From Acetatifactor muris (GTDB lineage: Bacteria; Bacillota; Clostridia; Lachnospirales; Lachnospiraceae), in the NCBI RefSeq assembly GCF_024623325.1, contig NZ_JANJZD010000031.1, positions 1-52,265 on the forward strand: 52,265 nt of DNA, read 5' to 3'. The notes beneath the pieces were generated by a model. That model was not told the origin of the DNA. It worked only from the letters and a program-made list of their open reading frames with translations, and did no database searches. The translations under genes were made by a program, and so were the position numbers. This document shows, piece by piece, positions 36,058 through 45,444 of this stretch (positions are counted from its first letter, which is position 1; every line of letters starts with the position of its first letter).

Positions 36058-38796
36058 TCATTCATGTATTGCGACAATTTCATTGAGAGATTTCTCTTCT
36101 ATCTCTGTCCTGAATATCTCATAGAATGCATTATCCAGACACTTAGATATCCAAGAAGACTCACATATAGTGAAATAGTCGTTTGTAAAATCCACCTCTC
36201 CAGGATCAAATCTTTCTTTGAGCCAAAGAAGCCCATTCGGAGCCTGTTCCGCATATGCCGCTCTTATCCGCTGTCTGTTTTCTTTTACAAATTGCCAGAT
36301 ACTTGTACTTGAATCACTTTCCTGCTTCTCCTGAAATCCCAGACGATGTAAAATTTTTAACAGGGCTTCTTTTCTAAGACCATTCTGGGGACTTGTGGCC
36401 TCGCATATATACCTCTCCAGATATCTAACTGAAATGCATATAAGATAATTCTTCTCTATACATTCCGACACCGATGATTTTACCATAAATAATTCATACC
36501 ATAATACCGGCTTATTAAATTTATCCGCTATTTTCCTGGTAGCGCTTTCACTTCCCCAGACATTAATATGTTCCCAATTTGCCTTACAAAAAACAAGTTT
36601 GTTCCCAGACAGCAAAATGTCAATATTATTCCTTACAATTTCGCTGCTCTCTCTTACTTTTTTCAGTAGTTCATAGGAATCCGCTTTATTTGTCTCTGCT
36701 TTGTCCTTATATTCTCTGAGAACTCCTACTATTTTTTCAATCTCAAGCGTATATATTCCCTTTGCGATATTATCCATAAAAATGCCTGCTATCTGTACGC
36801 TGCTTCTTGACAAATCTGTGACTATTTCTTTGCTATCTGTCTCAGTTACATCCAGCATCACAAATGGAATCTTTATATTGTTAAGTTGCTTGTATTTTGG
36901 TAATTCATCTTTATATTTGGCGGGCGAAATCAAGTCATTATAAAGTACGAGTTCATTTCTGTCTAATATTTTTTTAAGGCATTTCTCATTCTCCATTAAT
37001 TCAGACTCATCTTCCTTAATCCACTCTCCTTTATAAATCTTGATGTTAGGAGATATCTCTAAAAACCATTCTTCTTTATTTATTTTGGGTATTTCTTTCT
37101 TCTCATTATTATATTCCACGCTGATATTATATTCCTGTTTCGTAACATACATCTCTAATCCCAAAACCTTCAGAATATCTTTCAAATTCTCTTTTCTCAG
37201 CTTTTCATGCATTTCACCATTTAAGCGTATCTTTACAATAGTAAATGATTTTTTCCCTTTCCCAATATCGGGATTCCCATCCAGCCATTCAACTCTTTTT
37301 TCATTTCCTTCAATATAGATTTTTAAAGGAAGCAATACGTTATCGCTTTTTTTCGTATATACTTCTGCATAATCTCCAATTAGAAAAACAGATAATATTC
37401 CAATGCCATATTTACCTACCAATCCCTTATTACTGTTATTTTTATTGGATTTTCCAACGGTCAGGAAATTCTCTCTGAGCTCCTGTGGATTCATACCGAT
37501 TCCATTGTCTTCTATCTCCAAAAACATTTTCCCGCTGTCTTTATCATCACCTTCTGATATTCTTATTTTAATATCTGCTGATACTCCTTTCATTTTGCAG
37601 GCATCCAAAGCATTTTGTAACAGTTCTCTGGTTACCACCTTTAACTTTTCCTGCTGTTGATATAACGGTTCAATCAATAATTCAATTACATTCTTTGAAG
37701 TAGTAAATTTCAGCTCCCCAAATTGCTGACTAAAGCCAATTTCATTGATAGCCTTATAAAATTTATCATAATATTTCAGGCAAAAACAACATACTTTGAT
37801 TTTCTTCCCATTTAACAACTCAATTTCTTTCTCTGTCACACCCTCGTCTTCTTCATGTTTTACAAAATCGACTATCCAAATACGTTCCAAAAATTTCTTT
37901 TTATCGTTAACCGTCATAATATCTATCATGGCAGTCAGAATATCCTTTATATTTCTGTCAGAAATACTATAACCTATGAAGACTACAGGGTACTCCCATA
38001 ATAAAGTAAATATTTTAGAATATAAATACTTACTTTTCCGAAAAAAGTTATCATAATCTTCTTTTGTTATAATTATGGATTCCGGTTTCGTAACACATCC
38101 ATGAATTTTATATAAATCAATCTTATGTTCATCAAGAATACTTGAAAACTCCTTCTGGCCAATCCGGACATTGCATCTTTGCTTAAAAATAATATTTTCC
38201 AACAAAGTATCATAATTTGTTGTAATAATTGCTTTCGGATTAATTTTCTGAAATTCCTTTATCTCAATAGCCTTTTTAATATTATAGGTATATTCCTTTA
38301 TCTCATTTGTTATATCATCATATTCCCTTGCATATTGTATATCATTGTCTTCTGTTAATTTCTCGATTTTATGTAAGCGCTCTTCAATCTTTTTGTTGAA
38401 CTCCTCATTCATTTGCCCGTTATTTTCTTTTATGTATTTTTCCACCTTCTCTTGTAAAATATCTGCAATCATTTTTCTTATAATCTGTCTATGTCCAATT
38501 TCTTCACATTCATTGGCGTTTTTGAAGCAAAAGTATTCTAACTCCTGTGCAATTTCCTCAAACTCATTATTACACAATCGTTCAACTTCTTTATAGTTGC
38601 ATTTTGCTTTTACAGCAATGCACTTCAACAATTCCTCCCAATTGGGCGCATTCAGATATCTTCTGGAAAGGCCGGAACCAATAAAAAATATCGGAGGTTT
38701 ATTTCCGTTACGCAAAACTTCCTGCATTTCTGCCAGCTTATCTTTCAAGGCCTTTTCTCCTGATGTCTCTTCTAATTTGTCCTCTACTGCACACAT
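36058..38796 (-). CDS. SIR2 domain fused to HSP90-like GHKL ATPase
   Basis: 912 residues. SIR2 fold at ~25-320: FIGSGLSRRYLNAPNW, KAIITTNYDTLLENI, catalytic His in DLYKIHGCVTKP and VVFIGYSISDRNI; a ~100-residue coiled-coil insertion interrupts it. An HSP90-type ATPase follows from ~370: RELLQNALDACK, LEIEDNGIGMNP and GLVGKYGIGILSVF. The C-terminal ~300 residues are unassigned. SIR2 effectors in bacterial defence destroy NAD+; the HSP90-like part may sense or gate. Start: AGGAGG lies 7-8 bases before the ATG at 38796. It is 46 bp behind the intact ATPase/nuclease gene and probably co-transcribed. Confidence 0.87.
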   Translation of the reverse strand: MCAVEDKLEETSGEKALKDKLAEMQEVLRNGNKPPIFFIGSGLSRRYLNAPNWEELLKCIAVKAKCNYKEVERLCNNEFEEIAQELEYFCFKNANECEEIGHRQIIRKMIADILQEKVEKYIKENNGQMNEEFNKKIEERLHKIEKLTEDNDIQYAREYDDITNEIKEYTYNIKKAIEIKEFQKINPKAIITTNYDTLLENIIFKQRCNVRIGQKEFSSILDEHKIDLYKIHGCVTKPESIIITKEDYDNFFRKSKYLYSKIFTLLWEYPVVFIGYSISDRNIKDILTAMIDIMTVNDKKKFLERIWIVDFVKHEEDEGVTEKEIELLNGKKIKVCCFCLKYYDKFYKAINEIGFSQQFGELKFTTSKNVIELLIEPLYQQQEKLKVVTRELLQNALDACKMKGVSADIKIRISEGDDKDSGKMFLEIEDNGIGMNPQELRENFLTVGKSNKNNSNKGLVGKYGIGILSVFLIGDYAEVYTKKSDNVLLPLKIYIEGNEKRVEWLDGNPDIGKGKKSFTIVKIRLNGEMHEKLRKENLKDILKVLGLEMYVTKQEYNISVEYNNEKKEIPKINKEEWFLEISPNIKIYKGEWIKEDESELMENEKCLKKILDRNELVLYNDLISPAKYKDELPKYKQLNNIKIPFVMLDVTETDSKEIVTDLSRSSVQIAGIFMDNIAKGIYTLEIEKIVGVLREYKDKAETNKADSYELLKKVRESSEIVRNNIDILLSGNKLVFCKANWEHINVWGSESATRKIADKFNKPVLWYELFMVKSSVSECIEKNYLICISVRYLERYICEATSPQNGLRKEALLKILHRLGFQEKQESDSSTSIWQFVKENRQRIRAAYAEQAPNGLLWLKERFDPGEVDFTNDYFTICESSWISKCLDNAFYEIFRTEIEEKSLNEIVAIHE

Positions 38797-38842
38797 AATA
38801 TTTCCTCCTGTAAGATGGCACACCCTTTTTCCCTGAATCCTC

Positions 38843-40531
38843 TCAGCCAATCAATACCTTTTTCCCCTCAAAGGCAAATCCATACTTCCGTATCCTATCC
38901 GCCGGGATTCCCTTTTCTTCCAGGGTACTGGCGTACCGCTTTTCCTCAATCTGCTGCAGAGCTGCTGCCACGGTATCCTTTAATGTCACCTCATCCTCAG
39001 GGTCATGTACCTTGAACTCCAGAATGATTGCATTATCTTCTTTCGGGTTTCCTGGCTCCAGCATCACATCATATCGCCCAAAACCGCTTTCTCTGTTGGA
39101 GGTAATGATATATCTCCCTTGCAGATCCACCATCAGCCCCAGCACGAAACCGTGGTAAAATCGCTCCGGCTCCGCTTTCTCCGATGGCTTATTCCCCGAA
39201 TCAAAGTAACTGAATGTGGCAAGCGCTATTCGGTTCATATAATTGTTCATCGCCTTTCTATCACCCAACAGCAAGGCCTTAACAAAGACATTATAATCGG
39301 AAGTATACTCCGCGAACCAACCATCAATCATACGCTCAAACATCATCTGTACTTCCCAGTTTGTCAGCCGAAGTTCGTAATCTGCGTTTCCACGTTCATC
39401 GAACATGACACTCTCACCTTTCAGATAACCACTGGCCAGAAACAAGCTCCAGATGGCATTTGTATTGTGCGCAAGCTGACTGAATATGATCTGTTCATCA
39501 ATCATCGCATGAAAGGATTTCCCCTGCAGCAAATCTTCCATGATTATCTTCACTTCCGGGTCTCCCTCCCGAATCAGCTTCCCTACCAGACCGTTGGAAC
39601 TGGTATTCGCCCAATATGTGGTAAATTTCCCTGTATCCAGAAAATTCAGGATAGACCACGGATTATAAATGTCTTTGTATTCACCGAAGATGAAGCCGTC
39701 ATACCAGTGCTTCACCTGCTCTTTCTTCTCTGAAAGTCCGTATTCTTCCAATGCTGCAGCTACCTCCTCCTCGGTAAAGCCAAAGGAAGCAGCATATTCA
39801 TCCGAAGTAGAGGTCACTACTTTCAGATTATTCAAATCAGAAAAAACAGATTCTTTACTAATTCTGGTAATCCCCGTCATAATACCTCGTTCCAGCCAGG
39901 GATTCGTCTTAAATGTGGAATTGAACAGACTCCTGACGAATGCCACGATTTCATCCCAGAACCCGCCTACATAGGCTTCCTGCATGGGCGTATCATATTC
40001 ATCCAGGAGAATGATGACTTTCTTTCCATAATAACGGTACAGATAATCCGACATCTGGTACAGTGCGGAGGTGGCATCGGAATTGCTGACCTCCAACTCC
40101 AATATCCTGTCAAAATAAGCCCTGTCCGCATCTGTCAGCTCCTCACACTCTCTCAGAAAAGAATATTTGATATACAGATTCCTTAAAATTTCGCACAGTT
40201 TTGCACGGGTATCTGGATAGTTCACTTCCTTTACCCTGGCAAAGGACAGGCTGATTACAGGATAAGTTCCCTGGAGTTCTCTATACCGCTCATCTCTCCA
40301 GACAGAAAGCCCTTCAAACAGTTCACCTCGACCTGCATATTCCACTGAAAAGAACTGCTCCAGCATGCTCATGTTCAGAGTCTTACCAAAGCGTCGGGGA
40401 CGTGTTATCAGCGTCACATCATCTTTGCGCTCCCACCATTCGCGTATGAAATCCGTCTTGTCCACATAAAAGCAGTCATTCGTGATGACCTTCCCAAAAT
40501 CCTGTATCCCGATTCCTACTGTCCTTGCCAT
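38843..40531 (-). CDS. AAA-ATPase-like/PD-(D/E)XK nuclease protein (DUF1703 type), intact copy
   Basis: 562 residues. N-terminal ATPase-like domain (~1-240) with VDKTDFIREWWERKDD, loop ITRPRRFGKTLNMSM and Walker B VIILLDEYDTPM. The C-terminal PD-(D/E)XK domain (~430-545) has GFGRYDVMLEP and IILEFKVHDPED. The tail ends IRKYGFAFEGKKVLIG. AGAGGTG precedes the ATG at 40531. The family is multi-copy in gut anaerobes with no agreed function. This is the only complete copy of three in the window and leads a likely operon with the SIR2-HSP90 gene. Confidence 0.9.
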   Translation of the reverse strand: MARTVGIGIQDFGKVITNDCFYVDKTDFIREWWERKDDVTLITRPRRFGKTLNMSMLEQFFSVEYAGRGELFEGLSVWRDERYRELQGTYPVISLSFARVKEVNYPDTRAKLCEILRNLYIKYSFLRECEELTDADRAYFDRILELEVSNSDATSALYQMSDYLYRYYGKKVIILLDEYDTPMQEAYVGGFWDEIVAFVRSLFNSTFKTNPWLERGIMTGITRISKESVFSDLNNLKVVTSTSDEYAASFGFTEEEVAAALEEYGLSEKKEQVKHWYDGFIFGEYKDIYNPWSILNFLDTGKFTTYWANTSSNGLVGKLIREGDPEVKIIMEDLLQGKSFHAMIDEQIIFSQLAHNTNAIWSLFLASGYLKGESVMFDERGNADYELRLTNWEVQMMFERMIDGWFAEYTSDYNVFVKALLLGDRKAMNNYMNRIALATFSYFDSGNKPSEKAEPERFYHGFVLGLMVDLQGRYIITSNRESGFGRYDVMLEPGNPKEDNAIILEFKVHDPEDEVTLKDTVAAALQQIEEKRYASTLEEKGIPADRIRKYGFAFEGKKVLIG

Positions 40532-40599
40532 AAGCACCTCTTTTTTGTATGTCTTCTGCCGCATTGCAGAAATACATTCACGCTCTGCCGTCTGCTTTT

Positions 40600-40628
40600 A
40601 GTATAACGGATTATAAGCGACATTACAA
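40600..40628 (-). promoter_or_regulatory. Promoter of the ATPase/nuclease plus SIR2-HSP90 operon
   Basis: On the minus strand TTGTAA, a 17-bp spacer and TATACT lie about 70 bp before the start codon. No comparable promoter lies between the two genes. Confidence 0.65.
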
Positions 40629-40832
40629 TAACAATGTTCGCTTCCCTTATCAATAAAATGTAACTGTAAAAGTTCTACAGCTGCCTTTCGGAGAAATTTA
40701 TAGAATAACCCTGCAACTCTGTTAAAAGAAACTATGACAAAATTTTACAATATAAGCTTCGTTCTTTTGGGAGAATACCCTTATCCCTCCAAAGAAGACT
40801 ATCCGGATTAACTTCAGTCCACCGCACACTTA

Positions 40833-41530
40833 TTAACGTGAAAGCGAACATTCTTGTCTTCTGTCCGCTTTTCCTGTTCTCAGTTCAAACTCTATCCAAT
40901 TTTTTCCGTCTACTGACTTATTCCCACATGTAATATCACAATTCCATTCCTCGCAAAGACACCAAATACGATATAATCCTAATCCATGTCCCCTTCCCTT
41001 TGTACTCTTTTCCACTTGAAACCAGGATTCCATTTCATCATAGTTTACATAAGAAAAAGAATTTGCAATTATAAAATAATAATTCTCCTCATCTTCTAAA
41101 AAATGAAATTGTACAACCTTGTCATCCTCTTTGCCCTGTACTGCTTGAGACGCATTATCTAATAGAATTCCCGTCATTTCAACCAAATGATGTGGCGGAA
41201 CAACGCTTTCTTCAAGCTTACCTTTAATAGAAAATCTCACTTCGATACCTTTCTCTTCTATTTCGCAGAACTTCTCATGCAAAAATCCAACCAGAACGAC
41301 ATCACCCAAAATCAATAAACTGGTAAATTTATTTTCCTGTACCAACCTGTCACAGTATTTCGCCTGAGCTTTCATAAGTTTGTCATATGATTTATATGTA
41401 TAATGTGTCGCAAGAATTGCCGCCAAATGATTTTTGTACTCATGTTGACGCAATCTGATTGTTTTTATCAATTCTTCATACGGTTGCTGCATGCTTTTGG
41501 TAACTTGCAATTCATCTTCTATATCACTTT
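40833..41530 (-). pseudogene. Cytoplasmic remnant of an AgrC-like GHKL kinase
   Basis: Keeps the H-box RLRQHEYKNHLAAILATH, N-box ILLDNASQAVQG and glycine loop KGRGHGLGLYRIW, but the membrane sensor is gone. The reading frame begins directly behind a broken response regulator, and the sequence EDELQVTKSM just upstream of the first ATG (41510) is still in frame. A soluble kinase fragment of 225 residues could be made, but with no input domain. Confidence 0.75.
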
Positions 41531-41790
41531 TTCAACAGCCAAAATAATGCTTTCCTTGCGAAATTTTAAAATCTTCGTCCCATTACCTGTTCCCGGAAAA
41601 GCCAATGCTTCCTCAATCACTTCCTTTAATCCGTCCTCATCAAAAGGCTTCTCGACAAAACTATAGCAATGCAGCTTCTCATATGTAACCAGCTTTTCAT
41701 CCTGTAGAGCAGTAACAATAATCACCGGCGTGAATCCATAACACTTAAGTCGCCTTATATCTTCAACAAAATTTAGACCAGAAGTATCAC
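41519..41790 (-). pseudogene. Receiver-domain remnant of a LytTR regulator
   Basis: Reads SGLNFVEDIRRLKCYGF, TPVIIVTALQDEKLVTYEKL and YSFVEKPFDEDGLKEV, the C-terminal half of a receiver, then ILKFRKESIILAVEKVI, the first strand of a LytTR domain, where it stops. The phospho-acceptor part is replaced by transposase DNA and the rest of LytTR is deleted and joined to the kinase remnant. Confidence 0.75.
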
Positions 41791-42146
41791 CTGGTCTATG
41801 GCGTCCCTGTAAATCAAATCGGAAACGCGGCTGCTTTTGTGAACACCCCTGTTCACCGGCAAAATATGGAAGAACCGTACACATCTTTACCGATGACAAT
41901 CCAAGGTTATTTAACATACCGCCAGGGGACTCTAAAGCATGGGAAAAGGAATATGACAGAAGAACTTCTGTGGAGCGCTCCAACAAGCGGGAGAAAGAGG
42001 ACTGTAAATTAGAAGACGGCAGGCACTGCTCGACTAAAATGTGGTACTGCCGCCTCTACGGCATCAAGATGCTGCAGCATCTTGATGCCTGGGAAATGCC
42101 ATCGACTGAGGCATTTCAAGAATCATTATTAGGATTCACCGCCTAA
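41790..42146 (+). pseudogene. C-terminal remnant of a DDE transposase
   Basis: In one plus-strand frame: CFCEHPCSPAKYGRTVHIFT, then DSKAWEKEYDRRTSVERSNK, then KLEDGRHCSTKMWYCRLYGI to a TAA at 42144. The Cys cluster and the RTxVERSNxREK helix holding the last catalytic Glu are typical of IS1182/IS4-like DDE transposases. The N-terminal two thirds are missing. From 42147 to 42530 I see no gene; it probably holds the element's old end. Confidence 0.7.
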
Positions 42147-42530
42147 TAATGATATATTAAGCGATTCCATGAGATTTTTCAAGGCATAGTACCCGCTATG
42201 TCCAATGTTTATGTCCATTTTTCTCAAAATTCTTTTCCTGCATGATATTCAGTTGTCAATTTTCGGTTGGTATCTCGTTCATTGAGATTCCGAGAAGTTA
42301 TTCTGTCCTACCTTCATTTTATTTCTCTTCCAAATTGTCCTATGACAGCCCTGATTGTTCTTCTTTTCCAATGTATTCCCAAAAAACTGTCTGATATCAT
42401 TTTGTCCTCAAATTACTTTTCCCATTCACTACCTCTCCATCTATAATCCCATGTTGCACCTTCTAAACGCGTCCCAGGCATAAAATATTTTACCACCAAA
42501 ACCATCAGTAAAATCTCTTGCCTCCCCATA

Positions 42531-42559
42531 TTGAATTCATTCTCTTTTTCATGTATAAT
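42531..42559 (+). promoter_or_regulatory. Promoter of the toxin-antitoxin pair
   Basis: TTGAAT, a 17-bp spacer and a perfect TATAAT, followed about 50 bp later by GAGGAGGATTTCCC and the antitoxin ATG. Confidence 0.8.
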
Positions 42560-42616
42560 CTACCCATAGAAAGAAACACTTTCCTACAGACCTTAATAAT
42601 GAGAGGAGGATTTCCC

Positions 42617-42859
42617 ATGAGCACTTTAGACGCAACTGTATCCATGCTCGAAGCAATGCCGGAGGACGCAAGAATCAAGGTCATGGAATTCACCCAAAGG
42701 CTGTTCACATCCAGAAAACCCGCAAACCCATTTGTCCCGATCGGCCAGGAACAAATTCTTTCCGACCTTGCCGAATCACGCCAGCAAATTTCCGACGGTA
42801 AAGGTCTTGACATGGAAGACGCATTGAACAGGATAGGAAAACAGCATGGATTCATTTGA
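42617..42859 (+). CDS. Antitoxin of a ParDE/RelBE-type pair
   Basis: 80 residues beginning MSTLDATVSMLEAMPEDARI. A predicted helical N-terminal part (residues ~5-35), a Pro-rich hinge (TSRKPANPFVPIG) and an acidic helical C-terminus that would wrap the toxin. AGGAGG lies 8 bases before the ATG. It overlaps the toxin gene by 14 bases and is transcribed from its own TTGAAT/TATAAT promoter, which such antitoxins usually repress. Confidence 0.75.
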   Translation: MSTLDATVSMLEAMPEDARIKVMEFTQRLFTSRKPANPFVPIGQEQILSDLAESRQQISDGKGLDMEDALNRIGKQHGFI

Positions 42860-43181
42860 AGTAATCATCTCGCCAAAAGCACTGTCCCAGCTGAACAACT
42901 ATATCGACTACCTGCAGTACACTCTGTTGAATGACCAGGCAGCCTACAACGTATGGCAGGATGCCCTGGAAACACGAGAGCATCTTTCGAAAGTCGCCTC
43001 CAGCCTGAAATTTTGTACCCATCCTCAGCTGAAAAAACAGGAATATCGCATCGTCCATTTTATGCGGCACCGCTACCTCATGCTTTACCGGATAGAAGGC
43101 ACAACTGTTTATGTGGATGCAATATACCACCAACTCCAGGATTATGAAAATACTTTTGCTGATGAATTAGGCCAACAATAG
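42846..43181 (+). CDS. RelE/ParE-family toxin
   Basis: 111 residues with the RelE/ParE fold order: FEVIISPKALSQLNNYIDYL, central helices, then YRIVHFMRHRYLMLYRIEGT and VYVDAIYHQLQDYEN. The family either cuts mRNA on the ribosome (RelE) or poisons gyrase (ParE); the layout here leans to ParE. The overlap with the antitoxin gene enforces coupled translation. Confidence 0.85.
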   Translation: MDSFEVIISPKALSQLNNYIDYLQYTLLNDQAAYNVWQDALETREHLSKVASSLKFCTHPQLKKQEYRIVHFMRHRYLMLYRIEGTTVYVDAIYHQLQDYENTFADELGQQ

Positions 43182-43201
43182 AATCCATGCTCCCCGGTCC
43201 T

Positions 43202-43440
43202 CTATTCGCTATCCACAAAATAACTCTCCGGCTTATGGCTTCTGATAAAAATCCCCACATCCTCTATATTATCCGTGACCGGCATATCCGGCAAAGCCGC
43301 CAGAATATCGTTCTTATACCGCTCACTGGCCCGGCAGTCCAGGATAGAGAACACACAGGTATCTGTCTCCCTGCGGATCCCCCGTCCAATCCATTGACGC
43401 AGTTTCATCAGCATACTCGGAACGATGCTTTCCTTTTCGT
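43202..43440 (-). pseudogene. C-terminal tail of a DinG-type helicase
   Basis: Reads HEKESIVPSMLMKLRQWIGR, then GIRRETDTCVFSILDCRAS and an acidic end. MLMKLRQ-x-x-GR-x-IR-x-x-TD is motif VI of XPD/DinG-like helicases with its Arg fingers. Everything N-terminal is missing; the break at about 43440 abuts short repeats. Confidence 0.75.
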
Positions 43441-43445
43441 GGGGC

Positions 43446-43494
43446 TGATGTTAAATTAGTGTGGAGTCCAGCGGAAATTGATGTTAAATTAGTG
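43446..43494 (+). repeat. Two direct copies of TGATGTTAAATTAGTG
   Basis: Exact 16-bp copies at 43446-43461 and 43479-43494, 33 bp apart start to start. Spaced short repeats are typical of IS21-type element ends. No transposase of that type is present, so this would be a solo end. Confidence 0.6.
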
Positions 43495-43580
43495 CCAGGT
43501 TGTTTTCAGCCAAAATCTGTCAATCTCACTTCTTTGTTCCAATTTCAAGCCACGCCTACTATACTGCAAACTTCCCTGGC

Positions 43581-44036
43581 TTAGCCAATCAGCACTTTTT
43601 TCCCTTCAAAAGCAAAGCCATATTTCCGGATTTTGTCTATCGGAATTCCTTTCTCTTCCAACGTGTAGGCGTAACGCTTTTCCTCAATCTGCTTCAAGGC
43701 GGCAGCTACGGTATCCTCCAGGCTGTGCTCCTCCTCCGGGTCATGCACCTTGAACTCAAAGACGAACGCATCATCAGCCTTGTTCCTTGGCTCCAGCATG
43801 ACATCATATCGTCCGAATCCGCTCTCTCTGTTCGATGTAATATTATATCTGTCTGCCAGGTCAACCATCAGCCCCAGCACGAAGCCATGGTAGAACCTCT
43901 CCGGCTCCGAAGCCTCCGAGGGCCTGTTCCCCGAATCAAAACAGCTGAAAGTGGCAAGGGCCGTCCTGTTCACATAGATGTTCATCGCCTTTTTGTCACC
44001 CAGCAACAAGGCCTTGACAAAGGCATTATAATCCGG
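43581..44036 (-). pseudogene. C-terminal fragment of a third AAA-ATPase-like/PD-(D/E)XK gene
   Basis: About 152 codons from SPDYNAFVKALLLGDK to the natural end FAFEGKKVLIG, with GFGRYDVMLEP and FVFEFKVHDPEE intact. It is cut at 44036 by the left end of the IS3-family element; the open frame runs on into the IS but that part is not homologous. The rest of the gene is not on the far side of the IS. Confidence 0.85.
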
Positions 44037-44112
44037 TGAAGTGCTATAATAAAGTTGTAACGGGAGTGGCTTATGAGATATAATCAAAAACACAAGGAAA
44101 GAGGTACTCATT

Positions 44113-44397
44113 ATGTCACAAAACTACACTCCCGAATTCAAAAAGAAGATTGTGCGCCTCCACGAAGAAGATGGACGCACCTATAAAAGCATCACCGCGG
44201 AGTATGGCGTATCCAAAGCCAGCATCTCCAAGTGGTGCAGCGAATTTAGCAAAGAATGCCAGACAAGCCCTGAAACAAAAGCAGAATACGATAACATGAA
44301 AGAACTGCTGAAGCTCAAGCGTGAAAACGAAGAGCTCCGCAAGGAGAATCTTTTCTTAAAAAAAGCAGCGGCATTCTTTGCAAAGGAAATCGATTAG
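44113..44397 (+). CDS. IS3-family transposase OrfA
   Basis: 94 residues: helix-turn-helix (FKKIVRLHEEDGRTYKSIT, AEYGVSKASISKWCSEF) and a leucine-zipper-like C-terminus (LLKLKRENEELRKENLFLKK). AAAGAGG precedes the ATG. Near its end the run A_AAA_AAA at 44358-44364 is in the right frame for a -1 slip into orfB. Confidence 0.93.
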   Translation: MSQNYTPEFKKKIVRLHEEDGRTYKSITAEYGVSKASISKWCSEFSKECQTSPETKAEYDNMKELLKLKRENEELRKENLFLKKAAAFFAKEID

Positions 44398-45257
44398 AGG
44401 CTTATCGATTTATTGACCAGCACCATAAGGGATTCGGCGTCCGCTGGCTGCTGAGGCGGCTGGCAATCTGCCCGAATGCCTACTATAACTACCGAAAGCA
44501 TCGGAAGGCAGATTATTATGCCCAAAAAGCGGAGATTCAGGATCAGATCCGCAGCATCTACCACAGCCATAATGGAGTGGATGGCTACCGCAGCATGACC
44601 GTCTATTTAAAGCGTGCAGGGTACAGCTACAGCGCAGCGACCATCCATAAATATATGAATACGCAGATGGGTCTGCGCTCCATCGTCCGCCCCAAAAAGC
44701 TGGGGACAAAGCCGGGAAAGCCCCATAAAGTATTCGGGAACAAACTGGATCAGGACTTCCATGCGGACAAGCCGAACCAGAAATGGTGCACGGATTTCAC
44801 ATATCTGTTCCTGAAAAATGGGGATGTGCGCTACAACTGTACCATCATAGACCTCCATGACAGGAGCGTAGTGGCAAGCATAACGGACCGCCATATCACC
44901 AGCGGACTTGCGGTTCGCACGCTGCAGAAAGCATTGGACGCCCAACGTCCGGCAAACGACAGCCTGATCCTGCACAGTGACCAGAGAAGCCAGTATACGT
45001 CAAAAGATTTCACAGAGTTCTGCGAATCTGCCCATGTGGCCCAGAGCATGAGCAGGGCCGGATATCCATACGACAACGCGCCGATGGAGAGGTACTTCAA
45101 CACCCTGAAGAACGAATGTACAAATCTGTACGAATTTCGGACGGAGGAAGAATTGTACCAGACCGTGGAGGAATTCGCCTATGTCACCTACAACCATGTG
45201 CGCCCGCACAGCTATAACGGCTACCGCACACCATACCAGGCGCGGACAGCAGCATAA
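44358..45257 (+). CDS. IS3-family transposase OrfB, made by -1 frameshift
   Basis: About 299 codons after the slip site, no start codon of its own. DDE integrase core: first Asp in WCTDFTYLFLKNGDVRYNC, second in LILHSDQRSQYTS, Glu in YDNAPMERYFNTLKNE. The second box has Arg where HSDQGSQY is the rule, which could impair activity. A YNHVRPHSYNGYRTP tail is present, so the gene is full length. Confidence 0.9.
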   Translation, partial: KKSSGILCKGNRLEAYRFIDQHHKGFGVRWLLRRLAICPNAYYNYRKHRKADYYAQKAEIQDQIRSIYHSHNGVDGYRSMTVYLKRAGYSYSAATIHKYMNTQMGLRSIVRPKKLGTKPGKPHKVFGNKLDQDFHADKPNQKWCTDFTYLFLKNGDVRYNCTIIDLHDRSVVASITDRHITSGLAVRTLQKALDAQRPANDSLILHSDQRSQYTSKDFTEFCESAHVAQSMSRAGYPYDNAPMERYFNTLKNECTNLYEFRTEEELYQTVEEFAYVTYNHVRPHSYNGYRTPYQARTAA

Positions 45258-45444
45258 GGAGCGGCGGGAGCAGGCCTGCTGATTGGATTGCCTGACTACC
45301 CCAAATCGGAGGTGGCAGGTTTTGTCAATGGCATGGCCGCGCAGCGGTGCGAAGCACCATTGATAAAAGCTGACAGATCCGATAGCATCCGGGCAACAAT
45401 CCAATAAATCTTTTAGCCACAAGCGTTACAAAAAAGCTTGACCA

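Noticed and set aside
38797..38850. 18-codon extension of the SIR2-HSP90 protein
   Set aside because: The internal ATG at 38796 has a perfect AGGAGG; the earlier ATG overlaps the preceding gene and has none.
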